This document shows, in pieces, positions 1 through 8,852 of a DNA stretch of 64,000 nt. Below the pieces are notes generated by a model. It saw only the letters and a list, made by a program, of their open reading frames with translations. It did no database searches and was not told the origin of the DNA. Position 1 is the stretch's first letter. Every line of letters begins with the position of its first letter. The stretch lies in contig NZ_CABPSQ010000001.1 in the NCBI RefSeq assembly GCF_902459775.1, positions 1,240,001-1,304,000 of the forward strand, written 5' to 3'. A program made the translations under genes and the position numbers. This DNA comes from Pandoraea captiosa. GTDB lineage: Bacteria; Pseudomonadota; Gammaproteobacteria; Burkholderiales; Burkholderiaceae.

Positions 1-1194
1 AATGAGGATGAGGAATGCCGCGAGGATCGCGAAGATCCACAACGTCGACAACGTGTCCAGTCCAGTGGCGGCCACTACGTGGTTACCCAGCCACTGCCCT
101 GCCTGCGTCGTGAGTAATGCCGTACCGAGACTGATGCCCACCCCGAACACGATCACCGTGCCCCAGGGAATGCGCGACTGCACGTCCTTCCAGGTCATCA
201 CGCCAAAGCGCGGGAGCATCAGCACCACGAGTCCGACATAGGTCACCGACGTGGTGTCGAAGCGATGCAGCTTGCCTTCCGTTGCCCAAAACAGCAGCAA
301 CCCGATCGACACGGCCAGCAGACGCTTCTGTGCGCTCGTCATCGGTCCCATCTCGCGCAGTTGCGCCTCGACGGCCTCCTTGCCACCGGCGATGGCGTCG
401 GCCTCGGGCGGCATCATCTTGAGCACGAGCACCACCAGAACGACCGACATGATGATCGCCCAGGGCGCGCCGGCCACGAGCCACTCGGCCCACGTGATGC
501 GGTCGCCGAGCATCTTGTCCATGAATCCGACGGTCAGCAGGTTTTGCGCCGCGGCGGTCTGAATGCCGACGTTCCAGATACTGGTGGCCTGCGCCACGAT
601 GATCATGACCCCGGCGGCAATGTTCGAGCGCTTGTCGACGCCGAACGCGGCGATGACGCCCATCATGATCGGCACCACACAGGCGCTGCGCGCCGTCGCA
701 CTGGGCACGACGAGCGAGAGCAGGATGGTGACGGCCACCGCACCGATCATCACGCGCCGGGTACTGGTGCCGATCTTCGAGAGCGTGACGAGCGCTATGC
801 GCCGGTCCAGGCCGGTGAGTGTCATGGCCGCGGCGATGAACAGCGCGCCGGCCACGAGCGCGAGCGCCGAATTCGAGAAACCCGCAAGCGCCATACTGAT
901 AGCGCGTGAGGTGCCGTATTCGACGCTGGGGTCCTGCACCGTGGGTGCCGTGCCCACGAGGAATGCCATCAACGATGTGATGATGATGGCGCTGGCTTCG
1001 TACGACACGGCTTCCGTAATCCAGACGACGACGGCGAAGGCAAGAATCGCCAGCATGCGATGGCCCGCCACCGGCAGGTCGTCGGGCATGGGGATCAGGA
1101 GCACGGCGATCATCACGATCACACCGGCAAACAGCCCGATAGGAATCGTTTTTTTCTGGGGAGGGCTTTGCACAGATACGTCAGGCGTGCTCAT
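1..1194 (-). CDS. DASS/SLC13-family anion transporter (3' end outside window)
   Basis: The gene runs off the left edge; 398 codons are visible. The product is a polytopic inner-membrane protein of the divalent anion:Na+ symporter (SLC13/CitT) family, which imports di- or tricarboxylates or sulfate. After a short polar N-terminus, hydrophobic segments lie near residues 18-36 and 45-62. The segment SNSALALVAG near 107 and the hairpin-like VPSATARSACVVPIM near 163-177 sit where DASS proteins carry their Na+/substrate-binding hairpins, and further membrane segments follow. The ATG has a GGAG seven bases upstream. Nothing visible identifies the substrate, and no co-transcribed gene is seen. The family call is firm and the substrate is open. 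Confidence 0.85.
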   Translation of the reverse strand, partial: MSTPDVSVQSPPQKKTIPIGLFAGVIVMIAVLLIPMPDDLPVAGHRMLAILAFAVVVWITEAVSYEASAIIITSLMAFLVGTAPTVQDPSVEYGTSRAISMALAGFSNSALALVAGALFIAAAMTLTGLDRRIALVTLSKIGTSTRRVMIGAVAVTILLSLVVPSATARSACVVPIMMGVIAAFGVDKRSNIAAGVMIIVAQATSIWNVGIQTAAAQNLLTVGFMDKMLGDRITWAEWLVAGAPWAIIMSVVLVVLVLKMMPPEADAIAGGKEAVEAQLREMGPMTSAQKRLLAVSIGLLLFWATEGKLHRFDTTSVTYVGLVVLMLPRFGVMTWKDVQSRIPWGTVIVFGVGISLGTALLTTQAGQWLGNHVVAATGLDTLSTLWIFAILAAFLILI

Positions 1195-1462
1195 AGGGGG
1201 GCTCCAGAACGGAATGGCATGCCAGCAGTCGGCATGTCTTGGGAAAATGCCACGCTTGAACTGCGGGTTAATCCTACCCGCATTGAACTTGGCGAGGCAA
1301 GCACGAGGGAATGGCGTGCACTGACCGCGGCGCGCGTCGCGTCAAGGGCGTACGTACCGGCGGCAGGCGTGTCGGGGCGCTCAGCACACAGAGTACGGAG
1401 GGAACAGAGAGGGATGCGGCGTTCTGCCGTGCCGCCTGTGCGGCGGACTGCCGAAGTCGGAC

Positions 1463-1972
1463 TTAGAAATGCAGTCCGAAGTATTCCGGCGCCCCGGCGA
1501 AAAGTTGCGTGCTCAACGCGGGGTTGGTCAACGCACGATGCCAGACGGTCTGATACAGCCCGGTCAGCCCGGCACGCGGGCCGGTCACCAGGCCATCCAC
1601 CCCGGTCGTCAGCCCGGCATTGCCGAGCGTGCCGCTCAAGGTCCGACCGCTCACGATGACCGGATCGGACGCCCAGGCGCCCGCCTGCGCAAACACGTCG
1701 TGCCAGGGCGCTGGGGCCGCCCCCACGAGCGCAGGCGGCGGTGACCCAGGCGGTGAGTAGGCCGACGCTCGGGCCGCACGCCTGGCGCGTGCGGCCCGAG
1801 AAGGCCGGGCGCCATGCGTGCTGCTGGCCGTTATGGACTTCGTCGCCGACACACCGGTTTGATTCACAGTGGCGGGTGGACTGGCGGCATGTGCCGATGC
1901 CGCCATCCGGAAGCAACACAACAACGCCAGCGCCAACGTGGCGCCCGCGAGGGGCGTAAGCGACTTCGTCAT
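1463..1972 (-). CDS. Unrecognised exported protein, 169 aa
   Basis: I do not recognise this family. The ATG at 1972 gives a clear signal peptide: MTKS, then a hydrophobic core rich in Ala and Leu, and an AHA cleavage site near residue 29. An in-frame start at 2047 would bury the signal and is less likely. The mature part begins with an Ala/Arg/Pro-rich low-complexity stretch (about 30-80) and then a more structured region with LTTGVDGLVTGPRAGLTGLY, ending PEYFGLHF. The Gly/Leu repeats and terminal Phe could suit a periplasmic or outer-membrane location, but that is inference. The gene is monocistronic, between the DASS transporter and a palindrome-rich gap. Confidence 0.6.
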   Translation of the reverse strand: MTKSLTPLAGATLALALLCCFRMAASAHAASPPATVNQTGVSATKSITASSTHGARPSRAARARRAARASAYSPPGSPPPALVGAAPAPWHDVFAQAGAWASDPVIVSGRTLSGTLGNAGLTTGVDGLVTGPRAGLTGLYQTVWHRALTNPALSTQLFAGAPEYFGLHF

Positions 1973-2251
1973 GACATCCTCGTGTGCCGGCGGTGAATCC
2001 CGCCTGTCCTGAATCCCTAACAGCAAATTCCGGACCACGATCGACAACCTCTTGATTCTTATGCACTTCTAATTCCACCATTCGCGAGAAGTCCGAAAAA
2101 TTTCCGAGAAGTGTTTCATTTCAGAAACATCGGGCTGCCGCGACAGATCATCGGCGCAGCGCACACGCCCGGCCTCATGGACCCGCGTGTCATGCGCCGG
2201 TGACGCATTGATCGACCTTCGACGCCCTCGATTGTCGGCCCGCGTTTCGCC

Positions 2252-2271
2252 TGACGCATTGATATGCGTCA
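2252..2271. repeat. 8-bp perfect inverted repeat, half of it directly repeated at 2201
   Basis: TGACGCAT at 2252-2259, a TGAT spacer, then ATGCGTCA at 2264-2271. The left arm plus spacer (12 bp) also occurs at 2201-2212. This looks like a dimeric regulator site in the region between two divergent genes; the regulator is unknown. Confidence 0.55.
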
Positions 2272-2279
2272 ATGAAAAT

Positions 2280-2331
2280 GCACGATCGTGCGAAAACCCC
2301 GATTGACGTTGAATCGGTCCTGTGACGTCAC
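2280..2331. repeat. Two perfect palindromes
   Basis: GCACGATCGTGC (2280-2291) and GTGACGTCAC (2322-2331) are both perfectly self-complementary and lie within 60 bp of the inverted repeat at 2252. They are candidate operator elements for gor or for the divergent exported-protein gene. Confidence 0.45.
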
Positions 2332-2535
2332 CGATGATCGGGCGACGATGCCATGCGCTCCGAATCTCGATGTGAACCGCACTCTGAGGCCCAGTCCGAG
2401 GGACACATCGGACGTCCCCTAAAACACAGGGGTGGCCGGATGTATGGCGCATGTCTCTGGCACAATCGCTCAACGCATTCAGCCATGGGCGTCGACACAC
2501 AGTGCGATGCACCCAATGACATATAGGAGTCAGCA

Positions 2536-3897
2536 ATGTCCCAGTTCGATGTGGATCTGTTCGTAATTGGCGCCGGTTCGGGCGGCGTGCGCGCGGCACG
2601 CGTCGCCGCGCAATACGGCGCCCGCGTGAAAGTGGCAGAGGAGTTTCGCGTCGGCGGCACCTGTGTCATTCGGGGTTGCGTGCCGAAAAAGCTACTCGTC
2701 TACGCGAGCCGCTTCGCCGACGAATTCGAGGATGCCGCAGGTTTCGGGTGGCAAGTGCCCTCCCCGACCTTCGACTGGAAAACGCTGATCGCCCGCAAGG
2801 ACGCGGAAATCGCCCGACTCGAAGGCATCTATCGAGCCAATCTCGAGCGCGCGGGCGCTGAACTCGTCGCCGCGCGCGCCGTGGTCGAGGGACCGCACAC
2901 GGTCGTGCTGCCCGCCACGGGTGAGCGCATTACGGCGCGCCATATCCTGATCGCGACCGGTGGTCGTCCCGCCGACCAGCCGCACTTCGTGGGCCGCGAG
3001 CACGCAATTTCCTCTAACGAAGTGTTTCATCTCGAATCGCTGCCCGAGCGCATCACGATTATCGGTGGCGGCTACATTGCGCTGGAGTTTGCGGGCGTCT
3101 TTGCCGGGCTGGGCTCGCAAGTGACGGTCGTGCATCGGGGACCACATCTGCTGCGTGGGTTCGACGAGGAAGTGCGTACGGCGCTCGAAGCGGCCTACCG
3201 CGAACGCGGCATCGAGATCGCACTCGAGCGCACCGTCGAGCGTGCGGAGAAGGTTCAGGACCGTTTGCGCGTCACGCTCTCGGACGGCAGCACGCACGAA
3301 ACCGACGTTCTGTTGAGCGCAGCCGGGCGCGTGCCGTACACGCAAGGACTTGGACTGGCGGCCAGCGGTGTCGCGCTCAACGATAAGGGCGCGGTCATCG
3401 TCGACGAGTTCTCGCGCACCAATGTACCGTCGATCTTCGCTGTTGGCGACGTGACCGATCGCGTCAATCTCACGCCGATGGCCATTCGCGAAGGACAAGC
3501 GTTTGCCGATACCGTTTTTGGAGAACGCCCGACGCGGGTCGATCACAAGCGCATTCCGACCGCCGTCTTCAGCACGCCGGAAATCGGTGTTGTGGGACTG
3601 ACCGAAAGCGAGGCACGCGCGCAGTATGCGCAGCTCAAGGTCTTCAAGGCCTCGTTCCGTCCGCTCAAGGCTACGTTGTCGGGTCGCCAGGAAAAAACAC
3701 TGATGAAGCTTCTGGTGGATGGTGCGACCGACAAGATCGTCGGTGCGCACATGGTGGGCGATCACGCAGGCGAACAAGTGCAGTTGCTGGGTGTGGCCCT
3801 TTCGATGGGAGCCACGAAGGCCGATTTCGATCGCACGCTGGCGGTGCATCCGACCGCTGCCGAAGAATGGGTGACGATGCGCACGCCGGTGGCATGA
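2536..3897 (+). CDS. gor: Glutathione-disulfide reductase
   Basis: Cytoplasmic flavoenzyme that reduces glutathione disulfide with NADPH. The 453-residue length fits the family. An N-terminal FAD-binding GxGxxG (GAGSGG near 12-17) is followed by the redox-active disulfide motif GGTCVIRGCVPKK with Cys43 and Cys48. An NADP-binding GGGYIALE lies near 178, the second FAD segment (FAVGDVT) near 300, and the C-terminal dimerisation domain carries HPTAAEE with the catalytic-base His near 438. This arrangement matches plant-type/bacterial GR better than lipoamide or mercuric reductase, whose flanking motifs differ. The start has AGGAG nine bases upstream. The gene stands alone; the gap before it is rich in palindromes. 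Confidence 0.93.
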   Translation: MSQFDVDLFVIGAGSGGVRAARVAAQYGARVKVAEEFRVGGTCVIRGCVPKKLLVYASRFADEFEDAAGFGWQVPSPTFDWKTLIARKDAEIARLEGIYRANLERAGAELVAARAVVEGPHTVVLPATGERITARHILIATGGRPADQPHFVGREHAISSNEVFHLESLPERITIIGGGYIALEFAGVFAGLGSQVTVVHRGPHLLRGFDEEVRTALEAAYRERGIEIALERTVERAEKVQDRLRVTLSDGSTHETDVLLSAAGRVPYTQGLGLAASGVALNDKGAVIVDEFSRTNVPSIFAVGDVTDRVNLTPMAIREGQAFADTVFGERPTRVDHKRIPTAVFSTPEIGVVGLTESEARAQYAQLKVFKASFRPLKATLSGRQEKTLMKLLVDGATDKIVGAHMVGDHAGEQVQLLGVALSMGATKADFDRTLAVHPTAAEEWVTMRTPVA

Positions 3898-3986
3898 CCA
3901 CACGGTTCGACACATCGATCAGCACGGTGAGTGGCCCGTGAGTGAGCAATCGACGCGGGTCACGCCGCCCGCGTCGGCCCCACGCG

Positions 3987-5375
3987 TCAGAGGCTTTGAT
4001 ACCAGACACCGAAGATGGCGATCGGCGTAAGCACCAGCAGCAATACACGCCAAAGCGGCACGAACCACTGCGCACGCGAGCCTTCGAGCACGGTGCGCGC
4101 GGTGGGCCAGATACGCCCACCGACGAAGAGCGCAACGCACAGCCCTCCGGCGGGCATCAGGAGATTGACGGTGACGTAGTCCATCAGATCGAAGATCGTT
4201 CGGTCGAAGAGTCGCACGTCCGACCAGATGCCGAAGGACAAGGCGGCCGGCGCGCCGAAAAGAAACGTCGCAACGAGCACCGCGACGACCGCCGGACCGC
4301 GACGCCACCCATACTCGTCGATCAGAAAGGCCGTGACCGGCTCGAAGAGCGAAACGGCAGACGTGAGCGCCGCAAAAAGCAGCAGCAGGAAAAATGCCAC
4401 GGCAATGGCGTGGCCGAACGGCATCTGCGCGAAGATCGCCGGCATGGTGATGAACGTGAGGCCGGGGCCGGCGTTGGGCGCGACGCCGAAGGCGAACACC
4501 GCGGGCAAAATCATCAGGCCGGCGAGGAAACAGGCGAGCGTGGCGAGGGTAGCCACCCAGACGGCGGATCCCGCGAGGCGCGCGTCCTTGGGCAGATAGG
4601 AGCCATAGACGACGATCATGCCCGCGCCCAGCGACAGCGAGAAGAATGCCAACCCGAGCGCTTCGAGCAATGTGTCGCCCGTGATGACCGAGAAGTCGGG
4701 CGTGAGAAACCAGGCGACGCCGGCCATTGCGCCGGGCAGCGTAAGCGCACGGGCAATCACGAGCAGCATCAGAAAAAACAGTGCCGGCATGAGCCATTTG
4801 CCAGCACGTTCAATGCCCTTTTGAACGCCTGCGGCAACGATGAGTGCCGTGAGACCGAGAAATGCGCCCATGCTCGCGAGCGAGGCGACCGGGTTCGCGG
4901 TGAACGCCGAGAACTCACCGACCAGCCGGGTCGTGTCGCTGGCCAGCACCGAGCCGGTAATCGCGCGTAGCAAATACGCGACGGTCCAGCCGCCGACGAC
5001 GACGTAAAACGACAGGATCGCGAAAGCATTGAACGTCGCGATTCGGCCAACCCATGCCCAGGCGCGACCGCCCAATGTGCGCATCGCCGTGGTAATCGAC
5101 TGACCTGTGAGTCGCCCGATGGTCATCTCCGCGAGCAACAGCGCGACGCCCAGCGTCAATACGCAACCGAGATAGACGGTGAGAAATGCGCCGCCGCCAT
5201 GCTCGCCGACCACATACGGGAATTTCCAGACGGCGCCCAGCCCTACGGCGGAGCCGGCAGCGGCCAGAACGAACCCCAGTCGCGAGCCCCAGGTGGCGCG
5301 AGTGGCTGCGCCGGGCGCCGGCGAACGATTGGGTGGTGCCGCGGGCGCAGCAGGAGTGATGGGTGAACGGGACAC
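3987..5375 (-). CDS. NSS-family sodium-dependent transporter
   Basis: A 462-residue inner-membrane protein of the neurotransmitter:sodium symporter (LeuT-like) family; members import amino acids or amines with Na+. I chose the GTG at 5375 because a strong GGAGGAAATAC lies directly before it; the reading frame stays open upstream but has no comparable site. TM1 has the family signature GSAVGLGAVWKFPY followed by GGGAF, and about 11-12 hydrophobic segments follow. The usual Asn of the GLGN signature (a Na1 ligand in LeuT) is Ala here, so ion coupling may be altered. Substrate unknown. Its 3' end faces gor, 89 bases away. Confidence 0.85.
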   Translation of the reverse strand: MSRSPITPAAPAAPPNRSPAPGAATRATWGSRLGFVLAAAGSAVGLGAVWKFPYVVGEHGGGAFLTVYLGCVLTLGVALLLAEMTIGRLTGQSITTAMRTLGGRAWAWVGRIATFNAFAILSFYVVVGGWTVAYLLRAITGSVLASDTTRLVGEFSAFTANPVASLASMGAFLGLTALIVAAGVQKGIERAGKWLMPALFFLMLLVIARALTLPGAMAGVAWFLTPDFSVITGDTLLEALGLAFFSLSLGAGMIVVYGSYLPKDARLAGSAVWVATLATLACFLAGLMILPAVFAFGVAPNAGPGLTFITMPAIFAQMPFGHAIAVAFFLLLLFAALTSAVSLFEPVTAFLIDEYGWRRGPAVVAVLVATFLFGAPAALSFGIWSDVRLFDRTIFDLMDYVTVNLLMPAGGLCVALFVGGRIWPTARTVLEGSRAQWFVPLWRVLLLVLTPIAIFGVWYQSL

Positions 5376-5745
5376 GTATTTCCTCCGGAAACGGACGCGC
5401 ACGGCCCGCGGCATGGCATCCGCATGGCTTTGATACGTCACGGGTTCATGGCATGGCGTCAGGCAGATTACTGGTGCGGCCCGGGGCATCGGCGACGCGC
5501 CGACGCGGCGCAGGTGCACCAGCGCAAGACACCACAAGGGTGGCCGAAGAGTCTACGCGGGAAAAGATGCTTGTCGGTTTAGGAAAGCACCTAAAGAGAG
5601 CCTATCGGGGGCACTATCGCGAGCACAATCGGCAGGACCATCGGCACGCCAATGGGAAGGGCGAGGTTCGTCCATCGCGGACCGTACCGGATATCCGGCG
5701 GCCCTTTGCGCCACATGAACGGCGCTGGCGGCGCCGCACAAAAAA
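5376..5745. other. Gap between PhyH-like dioxygenase and NSS transporter
   Basis: About 370 bases upstream of the NSS gene and downstream of the dioxygenase stop (both minus strand). Apart from the ribosome-binding site at the transporter start I see no gene, strong hairpin or clear promoter. Confidence 0.5.
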
Positions 5746-6507
5746 TCAGTGGCCGAGTTCGACCTCACCCGCCGATGCCGAGCGGGAGCCCGGCTTTGGC
5801 GGATTACTCACGCCACGGTACGCGAAGACGACCGAGAACTTCGTGGTATCGCCTTCATTTCGCCCGGCGGCATGAAACAGGCCGCTGTGAAACAACACCA
5901 CGTCGCCCTGCGCGAGTTCAACTTGCTTGCCACGCGCGACGAGCGGCTGATTGTCGGGTTCGTCCGGGCGCAAAAAGTCGAGCGAATCCAGTTGATGCGG
6001 CTTGAGCTGCTCGCGATGCGAACCGGGGATGAAACGAAGCGCACCGTTGGCTCGTGTCTCAGGCCCCAACGCCAACCACACGGAAATCAGCGAGTTTTCC
6101 GGGAACGACCAATAGCGGATGTCCCGGTGCCAGCCCGTGGCCGTGCCGAAGTGCGGGTGCTTGGTCATCACGCAATTGTGGTGTGCGAGCGTAAGCACGA
6201 CATCCTCGCCGAAGATCTGCGCGAGCGATTCGATCAGATCGGGGCGCGTGGCCCATCGACGCAGCGCGTTGCCCCGGTCATACGCCTTGAGCAGACGCCG
6301 TACCGTCTGACCACCGACGGCGTCGCGCGACTGCGGCGCCCCTTCATAGCCGACATCGGCTTCGAACTCCAGTGGCAGCGTCGCCGCCGCCAACTGCGCT
6401 CGCGCATCGGCCAGGATCGCCTCGCAGTCGGCCTGCGCCACGTAGTGCGGAAGGATCAGATAACCGTCGTTACGGAAGGTTTCGAGTTGCGAAGCAGTAA
6501 GCGCCAT
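5746..6507 (-). CDS. Phytanoyl-CoA dioxygenase (PhyH) family protein
   Basis: A 253-residue Fe(II)/2-oxoglutarate-dependent oxygenase of the PhyH/EctD type. It opens with LTASQLETFRNDGYLILP, typical of the family N-terminus. The iron-binding facial triad can be read as HRD (GWHRDIRYW, near 123-125) and a distal His in FHSGLFHAAGRN near 218. An RFIPGSH motif follows the core strand as in other members, and Arg for 2-oxoglutarate is probably in KFSVVFAYRG. No substrate can be assigned: the family includes ectoine hydroxylase and small-molecule hydroxylases, but no ectoine genes are nearby. The ATG at 6507 starts exactly at the conserved N-terminus; the open frame upstream is unrelated. Confidence 0.82.
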   Translation of the reverse strand: MALTASQLETFRNDGYLILPHYVAQADCEAILADARAQLAAATLPLEFEADVGYEGAPQSRDAVGGQTVRRLLKAYDRGNALRRWATRPDLIESLAQIFGEDVVLTLAHHNCVMTKHPHFGTATGWHRDIRYWSFPENSLISVWLALGPETRANGALRFIPGSHREQLKPHQLDSLDFLRPDEPDNQPLVARGKQVELAQGDVVLFHSGLFHAAGRNEGDTTKFSVVFAYRGVSNPPKPGSRSASAGEVELGH

Positions 6508-6640
6508 GATGGTCGGCGAAGCGGGCAGAAGGCTGGCTAATGACGGGAATTCGCTAGTATTACCGGGTGAACCTGAAAGACTTGCCTTGCGAGCAGCGCA
6601 CAAATCGAAAAACGGACGGCGGCCGTTGCGGCCATCGTGC

Positions 6641-7033
6641 TCAGGCGGCGCGTTTGCGTCGTCGTGGCGGTAAGTCGGGGGAAGCGGCAGCAGTGGCGGC
6701 AGTGGTGGACTTGCGTTCGCGCTTGGGTTCGGGCTGCGGCACGTCAGTACCGGGCAACGACGCCTGGGGATTGCCCGCCGGGCGCGGCGTGTCGACCACA
6801 CTGCGCAGTCGGTCGAGCTCGCGCGTGAGCTTGGCCAGCTGATACTCAAGCTGGCAGTTACGGCGGTAAAGCGTACGCATTTTCTGGCTGAGCGCCTGCG
6901 TCTGTGTCCAATACTCCGGATACATGACGAAACGCCCGTCCGGACGCTCGACGACGCCAAGCCCGCTCTGTCCCATCACGTCGATGGTTTCCAGCGCGTA
7001 GCGTCGAACTTTTTTTACCGTACCTGCCGCCAT
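6641..7033 (-). CDS. Conserved-looking small protein with coiled coil, 130 aa
   Basis: Not recognised. The N-terminal 40 residues are compact (RRYALETIDVMGQSGLGVVERPDG), then residues about 45-88 form a likely coiled coil with regularly spaced Leu in an Arg/Gln/Glu-rich helix. The tail from about 90 is Pro/Lys/Arg-rich, ends PPRRRKRAA and is probably disordered and basic, which could suit nucleic-acid binding (inference). The ATG has AGGAAATAA directly upstream. It is transcribed in the same direction as the dioxygenase but separated by 133 bases, so co-transcription is uncertain. Confidence 0.6.
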   Translation of the reverse strand: MAAGTVKKVRRYALETIDVMGQSGLGVVERPDGRFVMYPEYWTQTQALSQKMRTLYRRNCQLEYQLAKLTRELDRLRSVVDTPRPAGNPQASLPGTDVPQPEPKRERKSTTAATAAASPDLPPRRRKRAA

Positions 7034-7216
7034 TTATTTCCTACAGTCCCAGCCTGAGAGAGTCAGGCGCGGCATTTTGCCACGAATTCGACCTGTCCGG
7101 GCGGCAAACCCGCGTCGGAACGGACATTTATTTCTCGCGAGCGGCCCCGCCGGACGGGGCTGCGAGCGAATTTTGAAAGCATCGCGGCACGATTTACCGG
7201 CATCGCACAGCCAACG

Positions 7217-7510
<294 letters not shown>

Positions 7511-7610
7511 TCACCCCTACTATACCGCGAGCAGCGTACCTTCGCCCAAAACCGGGGCGCGCGACGAGCGCAGTGGGCGGAGGTCAGCGCCCCTCGAGCG
7601 GGCTTAGGGC

Positions 7611-7844
7611 TCAGCCTGCCGGGGTGAGCCGCGCGCGATGTCGTTCGAGCGCTTCGCGCACCAAGGCGTGCATGTCGTCGGCCGCCGGCGTGCCGACGAG
7701 CGAGAGAATCTGGGTGCGCATGCGCGGATCCCAGAACTTGTGAAGATGGGCGGCAACTTCGCCAAGCGCCTCTTCACGATCGGGCAACGATTCGAAGAAG
7801 TCTGCGATGCGATTCGCCATCCGCACGAGATTGTTACCGTCCAT
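7611..7844 (-). CDS. fdsD: NAD-dependent formate dehydrogenase delta subunit
   Basis: A 77-residue protein, last gene of the formate dehydrogenase operon, matching the small FdsD subunit in length, position and content (MDGNNLVRMANRIADFFESLPDR, then HLHKFWDPRMR). FdsD is needed for an active enzyme in organisms with fdsGBACD, although its catalytic role is unclear. The ATG at 7844 follows GGAG with eight-base spacing. Only 34 bases separate it from fdhD, so it is expected to be co-transcribed. Confidence 0.9.
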   Translation of the reverse strand: MDGNNLVRMANRIADFFESLPDREEALGEVAAHLHKFWDPRMRTQILSLVGTPAADDMHALVREALERHRARLTPAG

Positions 7845-7878
7845 CGAGCATCTCCTGCTGCTTTCGTATCGTTGGTCG

Positions 7879-8811
7879 TCAGGCGCGCTCGTCGAGCGCC
7901 GCCCCGCCAGAGTAAATGACACACTGCTCGCCACGCACGAAGCCCACCAGCGCCACGCCTGCCGCCTGGGCCGTGTGCACCGCCAACGCCGTCGCCGCAG
8001 AAACGGCGGCGACCATCGGGATACCGACCTGCGCGGCCTTTTGCACGATCTCGACGCTCGCCCGACTCGTCATCAGCACGAAACCCCGATCGAATGCCTG
8101 CCCCTCGCGCGCGAGTGCGCCGATGAGCTTGTCCAGCGCGTTATGGCGACCGACGTCCTCACGCAGCACCAAAATCTCACCCGACGGCGAGCACCAGGCG
8201 GCCCCGTGGACCGCGCCAGTGACAGCATTGAGCGGCTGATGCGACGCCAGCCCGGCGTGCGCCGCCGTCAGCGCCGCATGCGTGACGCGCAGCGGCTCGC
8301 CGGCCGACGGCAAGGGACGCAGGACCTGATCCAGACTTTCCGTGCCGCACAACCCGCAGCCGGTGCGCCCCGTGAGGTTGCGCCGCCGCTCCTTGAGCCC
8401 GGCGAACGCCCGCGACGAGATCTCAATGTGCGCGGTAATGCCCAGCGAGGTCGCCGAGACCTCGATGCCATAGCACTCGCGTCTGTCATTCAGAATGCCC
8501 TCGGACAGCGCGAACCCCAGCGCAAAATCTTCGATATCGGCGGGCGTCGCGAGCATCACGACGTGCGAAATACCGTTGAATTCCAGCGCGACGGGAACCT
8601 CTTCGGCCAGCGCATCGCTCGCCTGCTGCCACGCGCCGTGACGAAATCGCCGGACGGCAAATGTCGCATGCGGCGTCAGGCTCTCGGGGTCGATGGCGGC
8701 GGGCGCCACGTCGCACACAGGCGCGACGACGCCATCGTCGGGCGCACCGACGGCACCGGTCATATCTGCCGCCTCTGCCGTCTCTGCCGTATCAAGCAAG
8801 GGGTTGGACAT
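7879..8811 (-). CDS. fdhD: Formate dehydrogenase accessory sulfurtransferase FdhD (FdsC)
   Basis: A 310-residue cytoplasmic protein that transfers sulfur from a cysteine desulfurase to the molybdenum cofactor of formate dehydrogenase. The key CxxC loop is visible as GRTGCGLCGTES, and the C-terminal half has the family blocks VLREDVGRHNALDK and VLMTSRASVEIVQKA. The N-terminal 45 residues are Ala/Asp-rich with an imperfect repeat and look disordered, longer than in E. coli FdhD. The position between fdsA and fdsD matches the fdsGBACD order known from Cupriavidus, where this gene is called fdsC. Confidence 0.93.
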   Translation of the reverse strand: MSNPLLDTAETAEAADMTGAVGAPDDGVVAPVCDVAPAAIDPESLTPHATFAVRRFRHGAWQQASDALAEEVPVALEFNGISHVVMLATPADIEDFALGFALSEGILNDRRECYGIEVSATSLGITAHIEISSRAFAGLKERRRNLTGRTGCGLCGTESLDQVLRPLPSAGEPLRVTHAALTAAHAGLASHQPLNAVTGAVHGAAWCSPSGEILVLREDVGRHNALDKLIGALAREGQAFDRGFVLMTSRASVEIVQKAAQVGIPMVAAVSAATALAVHTAQAAGVALVGFVRGEQCVIYSGGAALDERA

Positions 8812-8852
8812 CGTTTAACGCTGACTCCACTTCATTCCAGGGTTCGCCCCCC

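Larger units (their letters stand above)
1973..2535. other. Non-coding gap upstream of gor with a cluster of palindromes
   Basis: This 563-bp stretch separates the divergently transcribed exported-protein gene and gor, so it must hold both promoters. I see no convincing gene in it. It contains a 12-bp direct repeat (TGACGCATTGAT at 2201-2212 and 2252-2263), an 8-bp inverted repeat at 2252-2271, a 12-bp palindrome at 2280-2291 and a 10-bp palindrome at 2322-2331. Confidence 0.7.

Noticed and set aside
7142-7170. GC-rich hairpin (GCGGCCCCG / CGGGGCTGC) downstream of the small repeat protein
   Set aside because: One imperfect pair, and no T run in the minus-strand direction needed for that gene; too weak to call a terminator.
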